A stretch of DNA of 64,000 bases, from the NCBI RefSeq assembly GCF_029867415.1, contig NC_081185.1, forward strand, positions 81,069,553 through 81,133,552, given 5' to 3'. A program made the translations under genes and the position numbers. Below are positions 33,245 to 44,754 of the stretch, piece after piece; the stretch's first letter is position 1; every line of letters starts with the position of its first letter. This DNA comes from Vicia villosa. Taxonomy: Eukaryota; Streptophyta; Magnoliopsida; Fabales; Fabaceae. The notes below the pieces were generated by a model. The model worked only from the letters and a program-made list of their open reading frames with translations, was not told the DNA's origin and ran no database searches.

Positions 33245-34969
33245 TTTAATTATTTTCCTTTATTTCCATAGCTTTCCACAGATCCAATACACATATGCGC
33301 AGACACACATCATGGACACTCAGGCGCTCACCACTGGATGCACAAGAGGACTAATCTAATGGCTCAGAAAACGCAAGCTCACGATGGACCCTCGATGCTC
33401 CTCCAGACTGGAGCAAACACGCTACTTGTTTGATTACTGGGCTGGGCTCATTGCTGTTCAAACTCCTCTGATCCAGACTACACCCCCAGGTTTGTCTAAA
33501 ATTTATTTATTTTTTCTTTTCATTCTTTTATTTCTTTTATTAACATACTCAAATTATTATTATTATTATTATTTTTAAAAATTAAAATCAACTATCAAAA
33601 AACACAAAAAATAGATTTAGGTATTAAGTTAATAATTATGTTATGTTATTTTTGGCTTTGATTTAATTTAATAATTTCAATTAACTTAGTAACTAGGTTT
33701 TATTTTGAAAATGACTTTTAAACTTAGATTTTTATCTCACTTATTTTCGAACATCTATTCGTTCCCCAATTCCCGCGATCTTCTTTCTCATCCCATATTC
33801 TATGATTGGCGCATGGTTGTTTATTTAAGTTTGCTATTGATTTAATTATTTAAATTTTGCTATTTAAGTTCTGTCTCTATTTAATTTTCACCTCTTATTT
33901 AATTATGGTATTTATTTATTTAATTTGCGTCCTTTAAATTCTAGAAGGTGTACAGGTCGCAATTATTCATTTTTTAATGTAATAGTAATTAGGACCTTTT
34001 ATTGTCTGCACTTTATTTTTCGCATCCCCCGATTTTTGGTTATGTACCCCCCAATCCCGAAGCTCTGTAATAGCGTAGGATTTAATTTCCGCAATTTATT
34101 TTCTGTCAATATTAACTGCGTGGTTAGTAATTTAGGGAGTGCAAGACTATTAACTGAACCTAGATCACTAATATTACAAGATAAATGTAATCGAAGTTAA
34201 CCCCGTGATTGTGCACCCACACACCTTTAGGGTAACCCCTCTTGCTGCCTTGTTGCCTTATTATCCGTTGCCTTTATTTATGAAAAATAGTCAAGTCCCA
34301 CGATTCCGAGGATACCTAAAGCAAAGGTTGCCTTAATCATTGAAATCATCATATGAGATCTAGTCCCTCGAAGTTGCCTCGGTAAAACGATGATTGTCCC
34401 AATTGCTAAGGTATCCTCGCATGATGCCTACGAAGATAAAATGACTATTATATCCTTCCCTTAGACTACCTTCCCTCTTTATGGCAAGGGACAGTCTTAT
34501 GGCAAACGATAACTTCGATGACCCTTCAACATCCAATTGAAAGACTTCCTGCCCTCTTATGGTATGGATAGATCCTTTCGTCTGAAAAGCTAAAAGAACG
34601 TTTTTTAAACTTAGGGTAATTGCTACTAATTGCTTGCTCTAAATTCAAAATCTTTTTCCCACTCTTTTCAAATCAAATTCAAAAAGACTACGCTTATTTA
34701 CAAGCTAAAGTTCTTATTCAAACTTATTCAAAATCTTTTCAAACAAACAAACAAGTGAGCTAAGCAATTAAGAGCCCATGGATAACCATGGATGCAAAGG
34801 GTGCCTTACACCTTCCCTTTGTATAACTTACCCCCCCGAACTCAAAATCTTTTTAAGGGTCTTTTTCTGTTCTTTTAGCCTTTCTATTAAATTGGATAAA
34901 ATAAAAGTCGGTGGCGACTCTTGCTTATCGCGACATTTCAAAAAAAGTCAGTTCACCGTATTACAAAAC

Positions 34970-34988
34970 TGGCGACTCTGTTGGGGAT
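34970..34988 (+). other. primer binding site, tRNA-Arg type
   Basis: TGGCGACTCTGTTGGGGAT begins 4 bases after the LTR end. It differs by one base from the tRNA-Arg-complementary site (TGGCGACTCTGCTGGGGA) described for legume Ogre elements. Confidence 0.85.
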
Positions 34989-36110
34989 GCTTTCGAATTA
35001 AAAGAGGGGTTACCTTAAAGTTTAGGATCACTTTAATTGTCTGATTTGTCTGCTTTATATATCAAAGGCTGTTTTGGGTATTTACTTGTGTGAAAGATCC
35101 TAACCCGGATCTGAGAACCTTAGGTAAATGGCATGAGACCAAGGAGACTACACAGCGTATACTGATGTGGTTGATATGGTGGCCATTGTTAGTGTGACAC
35201 ATTGGTTTGTCCCGGTGTTCCTTGGGATCCGACATGAGGAAACACTTGGCTGCTGCGTGGTGTCATTAAGCACTAATTCTCCCTTAGAACCCTAGTTGAA
35301 CTTGACTTTGGCCTATTAGAAAGTAGCGAGGTGGCTGGCTTTGGTTCCGACTGAAGTTGGTTGATACTCGAAGCTACACTCATATGGACTGGACTTTCAG
35401 GACCTTCTCGGTTGGTGATTCGATTGCCGAATTGAGATAAGCGCCTTCGAGAAAGGTCAGTGATATGAGCTCCCTAGAACCCGATCTTTATATAAGACAA
35501 GTTGAACCAACGAAACTTCAATGGGGAGGGTACTTACCTACGAACTTCATGCAAGCCTCTAAACCTAAGGGCACTTGTGTGACTTGTTTGTGTTTGCTAC
35601 TAACCTTTGTTTCCTTGCAGGTTTTGTTAAAGGACTTATTTGCCCTTACTATCTCACGTTGTGCCTAATGAACTGCATTCGCATAACATTCATGACATCA
35701 TGACATCATAAGCATAACACAGTTTAACTAACGCTTTCAAGGATCTTAGGGATTTAGGGTGCACAATTTCAGGTACTCTTATCAAGGACCGAATTCCTAA
35801 TCAAGGGGCAAGAGGATTTATTTTTCTCTGGCCACATACCTTCCAATTCAGAGACTCAGTATCTATCAAGGGGCAAGAGGATTTATTTTCCTCTAGCCAT
35901 GTACCTTCAAATTCAAAAGTATCCCCGAATCAGAGGCGATGACCCACTCGATATGGTGAGCTCGATTCCCATAGAAGAATGTCCAAGAATCAGAATTCTT
36001 CAGACAAAGACGCGACTAAATCATTTTCTAATATTGCTAACTAAATTCCTAAAGATCCTTGAAAAGATTGCATTTGCATTCATAACATCACATAAAACTA
36101 ACTCTGCCTT
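34989..36110 (+). other. Ogre 5' untranslated leader
   Basis: Non-coding leader between primer site and gag remnant. It holds a partial tandem duplication (CAAGGGGCAAGAGGATTTAT occurs at about 35802 and 35868). No reading frame shows similarity to a known protein. Confidence 0.55.
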
Positions 36111-36160
36111 TCAGGTCGACCAACTGGTCAGACAAATACCATCGACAAATCAACCTCTGT

Positions 36161-36560
36161 CAGATATACAATCTGGAAAGCATATCCCTCCAGACATTCT
36201 GAAGACACCTACATCAGATATACATTCCGGAAGCTCGAATCCCGGACACTCTGAAAGTTCCAATCAGATGAACATTCTGGAAGCTTGACCCCCAGACTTC
36301 TGAAACATCCCAATCAGATATACATTCTGGAAAGCATATCCCTCCAGACATTCTGAAGACACCTACATCAGATATACATTCCGGAAGCACGAACCTCGGA
36401 CATTCTGAAAGTTCCAATCAGATGAACATTCTGGAAGCTTGACCCCCAGACTTCTGAAACATTCCAATCATATATACATTCCGGAAGCTCGAATCCCGGA
36501 CATTCTGAAACATGCTTATCAGATATATATTCCGGAAGCTCGAACCCTGGATACTCTGAA
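36161..36560 (+). repeat. tandem array, about 50-bp unit, higher-order period of three
   Basis: Eight units of about 50-54 bp start CAGATATACATTCCGGAAGC or a variant. Units 1-3 and 4-6 repeat as a triplet of about 154 bp: a long unit with AAGCATATCCCTCCAGACAT, then one with CGAATCCCGGAC, then one with TTGACCCCCAGAC. Units 7-8 have lost the triplet order. It lies just upstream of the gag C-terminal remnant. Confidence 0.88.
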
Positions 36561-36570
36561 TCTCTACAAC

Positions 36571-36861
36571 AACAACACGCCTAAGCGTCAAGTCGCCCAG
36601 ATTAATATGTCACTGGCTCAAGCATTACAATACTTGTTGAAGTCAGGGTTGATTACTTTGAAGGACCCTCCTAGGAATCCCAGTACTTCCTCTTCTCGCT
36701 ATAATCCCAATGCGAGGTGCGCATACCATTCCAATTGCCCTGGACATGATACGAATGATTGTTGGCTATTGAAAAACAAGATCCAAGACATGACCGATGA
36801 TGGAGAAATCAAATTTAACCCTCCTGAAAACTCCTGGGATGATCACTGCTCCTATGCCTAG
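36571..36861 (+). pseudogene. Ogre/Tat gag C-terminal remnant
   Basis: Reads KRQVAQINMSLAQALQYLLK, LITLKDPPRNPSTSS, YNPNARCAYHSNCPGHDTND, then CWLLKNKIQDMTDDGEIKFN. The CxYH...GHDTNDCW...LKNKIQDL segment is the conserved gag zinc region of Tat/Ogre elements. The preceding gag body is gone, replaced by the tandem array, and a stop follows at 36859-36861 with no protease after it. Confidence 0.8.
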
Positions 36862-39180
36862 TCATGACAAGACTGACGGACGGACTTTTGCATCATTAGA
36901 TCTACTTTCATTTGCAAGTTTCTTCTCTGTTTGTTTAAACATTTGACTCATGATAGACATTATCTGTTTTAATAATCATCATCAGTGCATTGCATATGTT
37001 TGTCTTGAACAAATCATTTCGCTATCACTCATTTTAAATTGCGTCTTTACTTTGCATATGTTTTGTGATACTCGACTCCTGCTAAAGCTGTAAGCCTTAT
37101 GAAGGAGGATGACGAAAATGATACCGCAACCTCATACAGTATGCTTTTGAACAGACTGTGCGGACGATGTACAGGCATTGTTTCAATTCCTAAACAGCGG
37201 AGTTATAAGGATGTTAATCCCTTGTCAACCAGTTTGAGCCTTCGAAGTAGGAGTTTCTTTCTGTACGAAAAAACCCGCATTTTTAACCTGGGGCAGGGTA
37301 GTTCTCAGTTAATTTGGCTGTGCATTCTATTTTAAGAGAATCATTCCGTACACCTTTCAACAAAGGTTTCAATCACAAGCGTTCATCCGCACACATTAAA
37401 GAAGTGTTGGAGATGTCAATCAAAAGCCAATGATGGTTCATCAATCATTAAGCAAGGCAGTCAATATCTTTCAAAAATAAAACGAAAAAACATATATACA
37501 AAGAAAAGCCTGCTAAGTCAAAAATCAAAAAGATGACTTAGGCAAAAATCAAGGCATCCCGCTGACTGTAAGCTCAAAATAGGCAGTTCAGGCAAAAGTT
37601 AGAGATATCAAAAAGATAAAAAAAGAGAAGTCAATAAATTCCTGAACAACACAATGTTGTGTCTACCAAAAGGAAGAAGTGACTGCCATCTCAAAAGTTC
37701 TCTTTGCTTGTGAACTATCATCATTAACAAAGGTGCAAATCCAAAGGTCTCTTGGAACCTGAATGCATAAGTTAAATTAATAGAGCTTAGGACTGAAGAT
37801 CATCACGAAGAGGGGTGGGTACAATCAAATTTTGAGCCTTTATCCTTTGTTTCTTAAACCGTGAACCAAGCCACGCTACAACCCTTGAAAGTCCTAATTG
37901 AAGCATGGTTAGTTCGAAAGCATATTGTTACCAAAAGGGTATCCTGACTCCTTAAGGTTTACCACAAATGCCGAGTTGATATCACGTTTTTACAAACATC
38001 ACATTGTTACAAATATCATGTTTTTACAAATATCACGCCTTTATATCTCCTGTTTTAACGTTTTTCAAAAACTCAAGACAAACGTATGCATTGCATCTCA
38101 TGAATTCATTATTAAGCATATTCTGCTACATAATTTCAAGTGTTAGCATCAGAAAGAATTTGCACAAAGGTACAACTAATGACTGAAAGTCATCCCGACA
38201 GACAAACTCACTTCAGAAGCAACGTCTCCTACGTATACAAGGGGCATGGCACGTTTTGCCCAGACAATCTAGAGCAATCAAGTCAAGATTCCAAGAATCT
38301 CTCAAACGCCAAACAGTCAAGTGGATTTCAAACTATTTCCCGATCAATCTGGGGCAATCATGTCAAGATTCCGAGAATCTCTCAAGGATGCCAAAACAAT
38401 CAGGGGCATGCATCAAAATAGATCTGAAGCTACTTCCCAACCAACATGGGATATTTTCTTTGGCCTATGATTACTAGGGTATGTCGCCCATAGTGCACAT
38501 CTCATAAAGTCCTCGCGAGGCGAATCTTTCCAAAGTTCCTACTAGCATGGGAAAATCTATGCAAGTCCATTTTTGACATCTTGATCAATACTCAGTGGTG
38601 TGTCCTAATCAAATCCAGGAATGGTAGTTACTATAATACTGGGGGCAGCTTTTCAAGACACCCATGTATCCCCAGATCCGGGTTCACAAGATCATATCCC
38701 CACAGAGTAATCATCAATAAGATATCTTCAAATGTTCTAGTCCCGACAAAGACATGGCTCCCCAGCAGAGTTTACATCTTCAACACTACTGGTTCTCCAA
38801 CACTGTGCTCTTCTCCAACATGGTTTCCTAATATCTTTTATCCCCAATCAGGGTACATCAAGTTACTGATCATCCCCAAGCAGAAATCATAAATCCCCAA
38901 CTGAGCGTCTCCAAGATAAGATCAAAACATCAAAATCCCAACAACAGAAAGATCTATCCTCTCAATCAAGATGTTTCAAACAGCATAAGTCATAGTCATA
39001 CGTCATAAACATGTTCATACATCGCATACATTACCTCATAATGAACTCATGCATAACATACAAAGTTTCTCATTTATTTTGAGGGACTCATTACATAACA
39101 CATGCATCATAACATTGTATAAAAACTTGCTATGCCTATTGCAGAATACAGGTACAGACAAATGAACGAAATCTCCAACT
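36862..39180 (+). other. Ogre interior without pol
   Basis: No reverse transcriptase, RNase H or integrase motif is found in any frame. Contains weakly repeated phrases (GGGGCAATCATGTCAAGATTCCGAGAA and a variant near 38262-38385). It probably represents the Ogre 3' untranslated region joined to the gag remnant after loss of pol. Confidence 0.6.
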
Positions 39181-39184
39181 TCCC

Positions 39185-39780
39185 AAGATCTAATTCAGCT
39201 ACTACGAACGGTACTGACACGATCATCTCCCAAGATTTAATTCATTTACCATGAACGGTGGTGACACGATCATTTTCAAAGATCTAATTCAGTTACTACG
39301 AACGGTACTGACACGGTCAACGCTCAGAGATCTAATTCTATCATCACGAACGGTGTGAAGACGATCAATGACCAACTAAGTCTAATTCAGCTACTACGAA
39401 CGGCACTGACACGACAAAAGATCTAATTCAGTTACTACGAACGATACTGACACGGTCAACTCTCAGAGATCTAATTCTATCATCACGAACGGTGTGGACA
39501 CGATCAATGACCTCCTCAGTCTAATTCAGTTACTACGAACGGTGCTGACACGACAAGAGATCTAATTCTGTCATCACGAACGGTGTGGACACGATCATCT
39601 TTCCAAGATCTAATTCAGTTACTACGAACAGTACTGACACGACCAACCTTCAAAGGTCTAATTCTATTATCACGAACGGTGTAGACACGATCATCTTCCA
39701 AAGTCTAATTTAGTTACTACGAATGGTGCTGACACGACCAACTCTCAAAAATCTAATTCATCTACTACACGATCAACATT
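39185..39780 (+). repeat. tandem array, AGATCTAATTC unit of about 45-60 bp
   Basis: About 12 degenerate units, each with (A)GATCTAATTCAGTTACTAC then GAACGGTACTGACACGATCA or the alternating form TCTATCATCACGAACGGTGT. The two forms alternate through the middle of the array. Tandem repeats in the 3' UTR are known for Ogre elements and can seed satellites. Confidence 0.9.
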
Positions 39781-39869
39781 CAAACAACTACTTCTCGAAC
39801 ACTTCAGTCTCAACATCAGGATGGCATCTTCAAGCCCATCTCCAACAAATACTCCTCAGTACAAAAGAT

Positions 39870-40215
39870 TCAGCCTAACGCACGGCCTTCCAGACATCTA
39901 CGGATGCAAATTGATTTAGTCTAACGCACAAATCATCCTTCAACCTAACGCACGGTTTTCCAGACATCTACGGATACAAATTGGATTTAGTCTAACGCAC
40001 GACTCATCCTTCAACCTAACGCACGGTTTTCCAGACATCTACGGATGCAAATTGGATTTAGTCTAACGCACAACTCATCCTTCAGTCTAACGCACGGCTT
40101 TCCAGACATTTATCAATGCAAATTGGATTCAGTCTAACGCACGACCTATCCTCCAGCCTAACGTACGACTCATCCTAAGTATATTCTTCAGATACGGTCT
40201 AACGTACGACGTTCT
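39870..40215 (+). repeat. tandem array, CCTAACGCACGG unit of about 80 bp
   Basis: About four units of the form CCTAACGCACGGTTTTCCAG, ACATCTACGGATGCAAATTG, GATTTAGTCTAACGCACGAC, each pairing two CTAACGCACG words. The last unit is degraded. It is followed by GATGGCATCTTCAAGCCCAT repeats (39821, 40225, 40262). Confidence 0.88.
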
Positions 40216-40431
40216 ATCAAGCTGGATGGCATCTTTAAGCCCATCTCAATCATATATCTTTTCCAAACACCTGGATGGCATCTTCAAGCCCATCTTTGAC
40301 AAAAGTCCCTACTTCAGCTAGGGCAAATTCCTGGGTATTCTAGTGTTCAATCCTCTTCTACCTTCAGATTCCAATAGGCACACATGCCAATCTACATCCT
40401 CAAATATAAGAAGATTGAACAGGGGCAGCTG

Positions 40432-43400
40432 TCATACCCCAAAATTTTCCCACCACAATTTTATACTCAAGCTCATTTGAATATCAGACGCTCAAGACTT
40501 GACTGACTGTACTCTCTCCTAAACAACAGCCTCTAAACTAGGGTTTTGATCTTTTCAGAGAAAAGTCAGATTATGATACCTCCAATGGACTCCATGGCCT
40601 CTCATATGATTCAAATAATCCCCATGCCAAGTTTCAAGCCCTGATTCAAAAGATTGCTCACTCAATGACCCAAACGATCAATAATCGACTGACTGACCTA
40701 AAAGTCAAACTATGGTCAAAGTACAATCAAAACTCCTGATTTTTTGTCAACAACCTCATTTTGAAGTATCACTCACCATTTGATCAAGGATTGATCATGG
40801 TTCATCAAGAAAAGATCAGAAATCAACAAACTCAAAAGTTTCTAAATCAGGGTTTCATAGGAGAAAGTCAACTGAACTTTGACCAGCCATAACTTTCACA
40901 TGGAACATCATAAATTTTCCATCCAAAGCTCAATTTGAAGGAAATTGAATTCTCTGTAATTTTGTCTCTCACATGCCGAGGCCAAAAATGCTTCATTTTA
41001 GAGATATGAGCCAAAACATTACAGGTCATTCTTAAAGATCGCAAAAAGTCAGTTTTTCTCAAAGCCCATAACTTGAACAAGGTAGACTCAATTGAGATGA
41101 AACCAAAAGGAGCTTTTAGAGGACTCTTTAAGCTTTCTAAAAAGTCCTAAAACACCTTCATAGGATAAATATTGAGGGAGATACGCTTGGCGCAAGGTGG
41201 GCGATTTTGAGGAAATACACAAAAGGCAAAGTGGAGAATTTTGATATTTTGGACTAATGGGCCTAAGGTTTTGATTTTAAACATCCCTATGACCTAAAAA
41301 ATGACCTCTGAACCCATTCCCATATTTTTGTCACCTTTTTATATTTATTTGAATTTTTATTCAATTAAAAATCAAATAAATCAAGTAAAAATGCAAAATA
41401 AATGAAATAAAATGCATCGGTTTGGTTTTAAACATTCAATGGTCCAAATATCATCACATAAGAGGTCCAAATTCGTGAAAGAGTCTAGGAGAAGATATTT
41501 GTCAAAATTAGAAAGTTTTAATGTAATTTTCAAATCAAATTTTTATCTCTTGAAAGATTGGATTTCTTTCCAATTCTCTTGACCTAATCTCATTCTCTAT
41601 ATAAGCAAAACAATTCTCAGAACCCTAGGACGAAAATCCTAGTCCCAAAAGCTCTCAAAAACTTTGCAAAAATATCAAAGAGACTAGGGCATAAGGTTTC
41701 TTTGCATGCAACCGTTCTCCATCAATTCCAAGCATAACATCGTGATCCAGAGAACTCATGGGATAATCCCAGGTCCAAAGCCATGGTTCATACGTGATAA
41801 AACGCTCAAATAAGAACTTACTTTCCTATATCCCTTACGTTAATCGTATCACATGTTACAGTTTATTTTAATTCAAACTAACGATGTTAATGGCTTTAGG
41901 AGATGTATTTATACAGGTTTGAGTCATCGTTTGAAGCTCACCACGGCGGGAACGTGTTTCACCATGGCTAGGGCATGATGAATGGAGCCTCTCGTTTTCA
42001 TGCCTACAGGCCGTTTCACATCCAAAAAACCACACCAACGAAATCAGGGGAAGTTTTTATATACATCTGGGCCCTTTGGTTATTTTGCTAACGTTGCCTT
42101 ATCGCGTTTTGATCTTGTTGCAGAATTCGAAGGAAAAGTTGCGGATAAATCCGCAGGTAATTCCCTGGGAAAATCCGCTGGGGTACGTATAGAAGATGAT
42201 GAACAGTAGCCTTTGAATGGCTGACTGTTACGTGGCCTTGTCTGGTTCGCTGGTCCACTTTTCCGTCTCTCTCTTCCACACGCGCACGCGGCTATTGGAT
42301 GGTCAACATCAGCGTATTCTCTCTCTCGCACTGATTGGTCACGCATGAAAGCAGTGGGGCCCTTTTGACTTGGTTTGTTTTAATTTCAGATTTTTTTTTA
42401 TTTCTTTATATTTATTAATCTAAAGCTATTTCTTTAACAAATAACTGATGAAGCCTGGTTGGTGGAAAGGGCGTTGCGTGATTCTCAAAACCTGGGTTCG
42501 ATACCCAGGTGAAGCATTTTAATTATTTTCCTTTATTTCCATAGCTTTCCACAGATCCAATACACATATGCGCAGACACACATCATGGACATTCAGGCGC
42601 TCACCACTGGATGCACACGAGGACTAATCTAATGGCTCAGAAAATGCAAGCTCACGATGGACCCTCGATGCTCCTCCACACTGGAGCAAACACGCTACTT
42701 GTTTGATTACTGGGCTGGGCTCATTGCTGTTCAAACTCCTCTGATCCAGACTACACCCCCAGGTTTGTCTAAAGTTTATTTTTTTTCTTTTCATTCTTTT
42801 ATTTCTTTTATTAACATACTCAAATTATTATTATTATTATTTTTAAAAATTAAAATCAACTATCAAAAAACACAAAAAATAGATTTAGGTATTAAATTAA
42901 TAATTATGTTATGTTATTTTTGGCTTTGATTTAATTTAATAGTTTCAATTAACCTAGTAACTAGGTTTTATTTTGAAAATGACTTTTAAACTTAGATTTT
43001 TATCTCACTTATTTTCGAACATCGATTCGTTCCCCAATTCTCGCGATCTTCTTTCTCATCCCATATTCTATGATTGGCGCATGGTTGTTTATTTAAGTTT
43101 GCTATTGATTTAATTATTTAAATTTTGCTACTTAAGTTCTGTCTCTATTTAATTTTCACCTCTTATTTAATTATGGTATTTATTTATTTAATTTCCGTCC
43201 TTTAAATTCTAGAAGGTGTATAGGTCGCAATTATTCATTTTTTTAATGTAATAGTAATTAGGACCTTTTATTTTCTGCACTTTATTTTTCGCATCCCCCG
43301 ATTTTTGGTTATGTACCCCCCAATCCCGAAGCTCTGTAAAAGCGTAGGATTTAATTTCCGCAATTTATTTTCTGTCAATATTAACTGCGTGGTTAGTAAT

Positions 43401-44233
43401 TTAGGGAGTGCAAGACTATTAACTGAACCTAGATGACTAATATTACAAGATAAATGTAATCGAAGTTAACCACGTGATTATGCACCCACACACCTTTAGG
43501 GTAACCCCTTTTGCTGCCTTGTTGCCTTATTATCCGTTGCCTTTATTTATGAAAAATAGTCAAGTCCCACGATTCCGAGGATACCTAAAGCAAAGGTTGC
43601 CTTAATCATTGAAATCATCATATGAGATCTAGTCCCTCGAAGTTGCCTCGGTAAAACGATGATTGTCCCAATTGCTAAGGTATCCTCGCATGATGCCTAA
43701 GAAGATAAAATGACTATTATATCCTTCCCTTAGACTACCTGCCCTCTTTATGGCAAGGGACAGTCTTATGGCAAACGATAACTTCGATGACCCTTCAACG
43801 TCCAATTGAAAGACTTCCTGCCCTCTTATGGTATGGATAGATCCTTTCGCCTGAAAAGCTAAAAGAACGTTTTTTAAACTTAGGGTAGTTGCTACTAATT
43901 GCTTGCTCTAATTTCAAAATCTTTTTCCCACTCTTTTCAAATCAAATTCAAAAAGACTACGCTTATTTACAAGCTAAAGTTCTTATTCAAACTTATTCAA
44001 AATCTTTTCAAACAAACAAACAAGTGAGCTAAGAAATTAAGAGCCCATGGATAACCATGGATGCAAAGGGTGCCTTACACCTTCCCTTTGTATAACTTAC
44101 CCCCCGAACTCAAAATCTTTTTAAGGGTCTTTTTCTGTTCTTTTAGCCTTTCTATTAAATTGGATAAAATAAAAGTCGGTGGCGACTCTTGCTTACCGCG
44201 ACATTTCAAAAAAAGTCAGTTCACCGTATTACA
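40432..44233 (+). repeat. Ogre-type 3' LTR, 3802 bp
   Basis: TGTCATACCCC to CGTATTACA, preceded by the polypurine tract. Closely similar along its whole length to the 5' LTR, which indicates a recent insertion by LTR divergence. Its TGGCGACTCT word is at 44180-44189 and its tRNA-like segment at 42448-42516. Confidence 0.93.
42448..42516 (+). other. tRNA-like segment in the 3' LTR
   Basis: Same as the segment in the 5' LTR, with TGGTTGGTGG for TAGTTGGTGG and one G-to-T change (GGGCGTTGCG). The CCTGGGTTCGATACCCAGG arm is unchanged. Confidence 0.55.
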
Positions 44234-44754
44234 GAATTCAATGCCAAGAACAAAGTATAAAACAAGGGAAGAATAAAGGACAAGGAAGAAGAACACAATA
44301 ATTGGTTATAACTGCTATTCTTTTACTTTCTCTTTGAAAACAAGATTACAAGTTTACAAGAATAACAAATAACCTCTCTCACCCTAAATTAGGATTTGCT
44401 GTTGCGCAATGATGAGAGACTAGTATGCTATTTATAATAAAACCTAACATACTAACTAATGAGCTTTTTCCACAAGGCCCATTACACAAGTCAACTTAAT
44501 AAACAAGCTAACTTAACAAATTAGGGTTTAAACACTAAACATAATTTAACATGCTAACAACCCTAGCATCTTCGACACAAGCATGTGAACAACCTTCAAC
44601 TTCATGCTTAATCTTGTCGAACCAAGAGGCTACCCTTCGACCATACTAGAGTTCGATCCAATATCTCACAAGATCAAAGAGAGGAAGAGAGAAATCAAGC
44701 AATTGGGATCGAGTGGTAAACGAGCTAATAATTAGTGCTTCAATTGCACTGAGA

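Larger units (their letters stand above)
31157..34965 (+). repeat. Ogre-type 5' LTR, 3809 bp
   Basis: TGTCATACCCC to CGTATTACA. Contains a TATA box (32325), a tRNA-like segment (33176-33244), and a TGGCGACTCT word (34912-34921) 58 bp upstream of the real primer site. Scattered single-base differences and small indels separate it from the 3' LTR. Short frames inside it are not genes. Confidence 0.93.
31157..44233 (+). mobile_element. Ogre/Tat-type LTR retrotransposon derivative, 13.1 kb, lacking pol
   Basis: Two near-identical LTRs (31157-34965 and 40432-44233), a tRNA-Arg-type primer site (34970) and a polypurine tract (ACAGGGGCAGC, 40421-40431) define a complete element. The exact target repeat GAATT (31152-31156, 44234-44238) lies in the copia 5' LTR. 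The 5.5-kb interior contains a gag C-terminal remnant (36571-36861), three main tandem arrays and no recognisable protease, RT, RNase H or integrase. It would have to be copied by enzymes from a full Ogre-like element. Long LTRs, the Arg primer and 3' tandem repeats are known Ogre traits. Confidence 0.93.
24606..44670 (-). mobile_element. Ty1/copia element with two nested insertions
   Basis: LTRs of about 420 bp: left 24606-25025; right, split into a few bases before 31157 plus 44239-44670. The whole is flanked by AGATC (24601-24605 and 44671-44675). Read on the minus strand it has gag (from 31129), protease, integrase, reverse transcriptase and RNase H, then a polypurine tract (AAGGTGGAGATT) next to the 3' LTR at 25026. 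Two later insertions interrupt it: a solo LTR in the RT/RNase H region (25660-27820) and an Ogre-type element in the 5' LTR end (31157-44233). Several stops and frameshifts make it non-functional. Without the insertions it would be about 4.8 kb. Confidence 0.92.

Noticed and set aside
36161..36560. CRISPR-like array
   Set aside because: Repeats are degenerate, contiguous and without unique spacers, in a plant retroelement.
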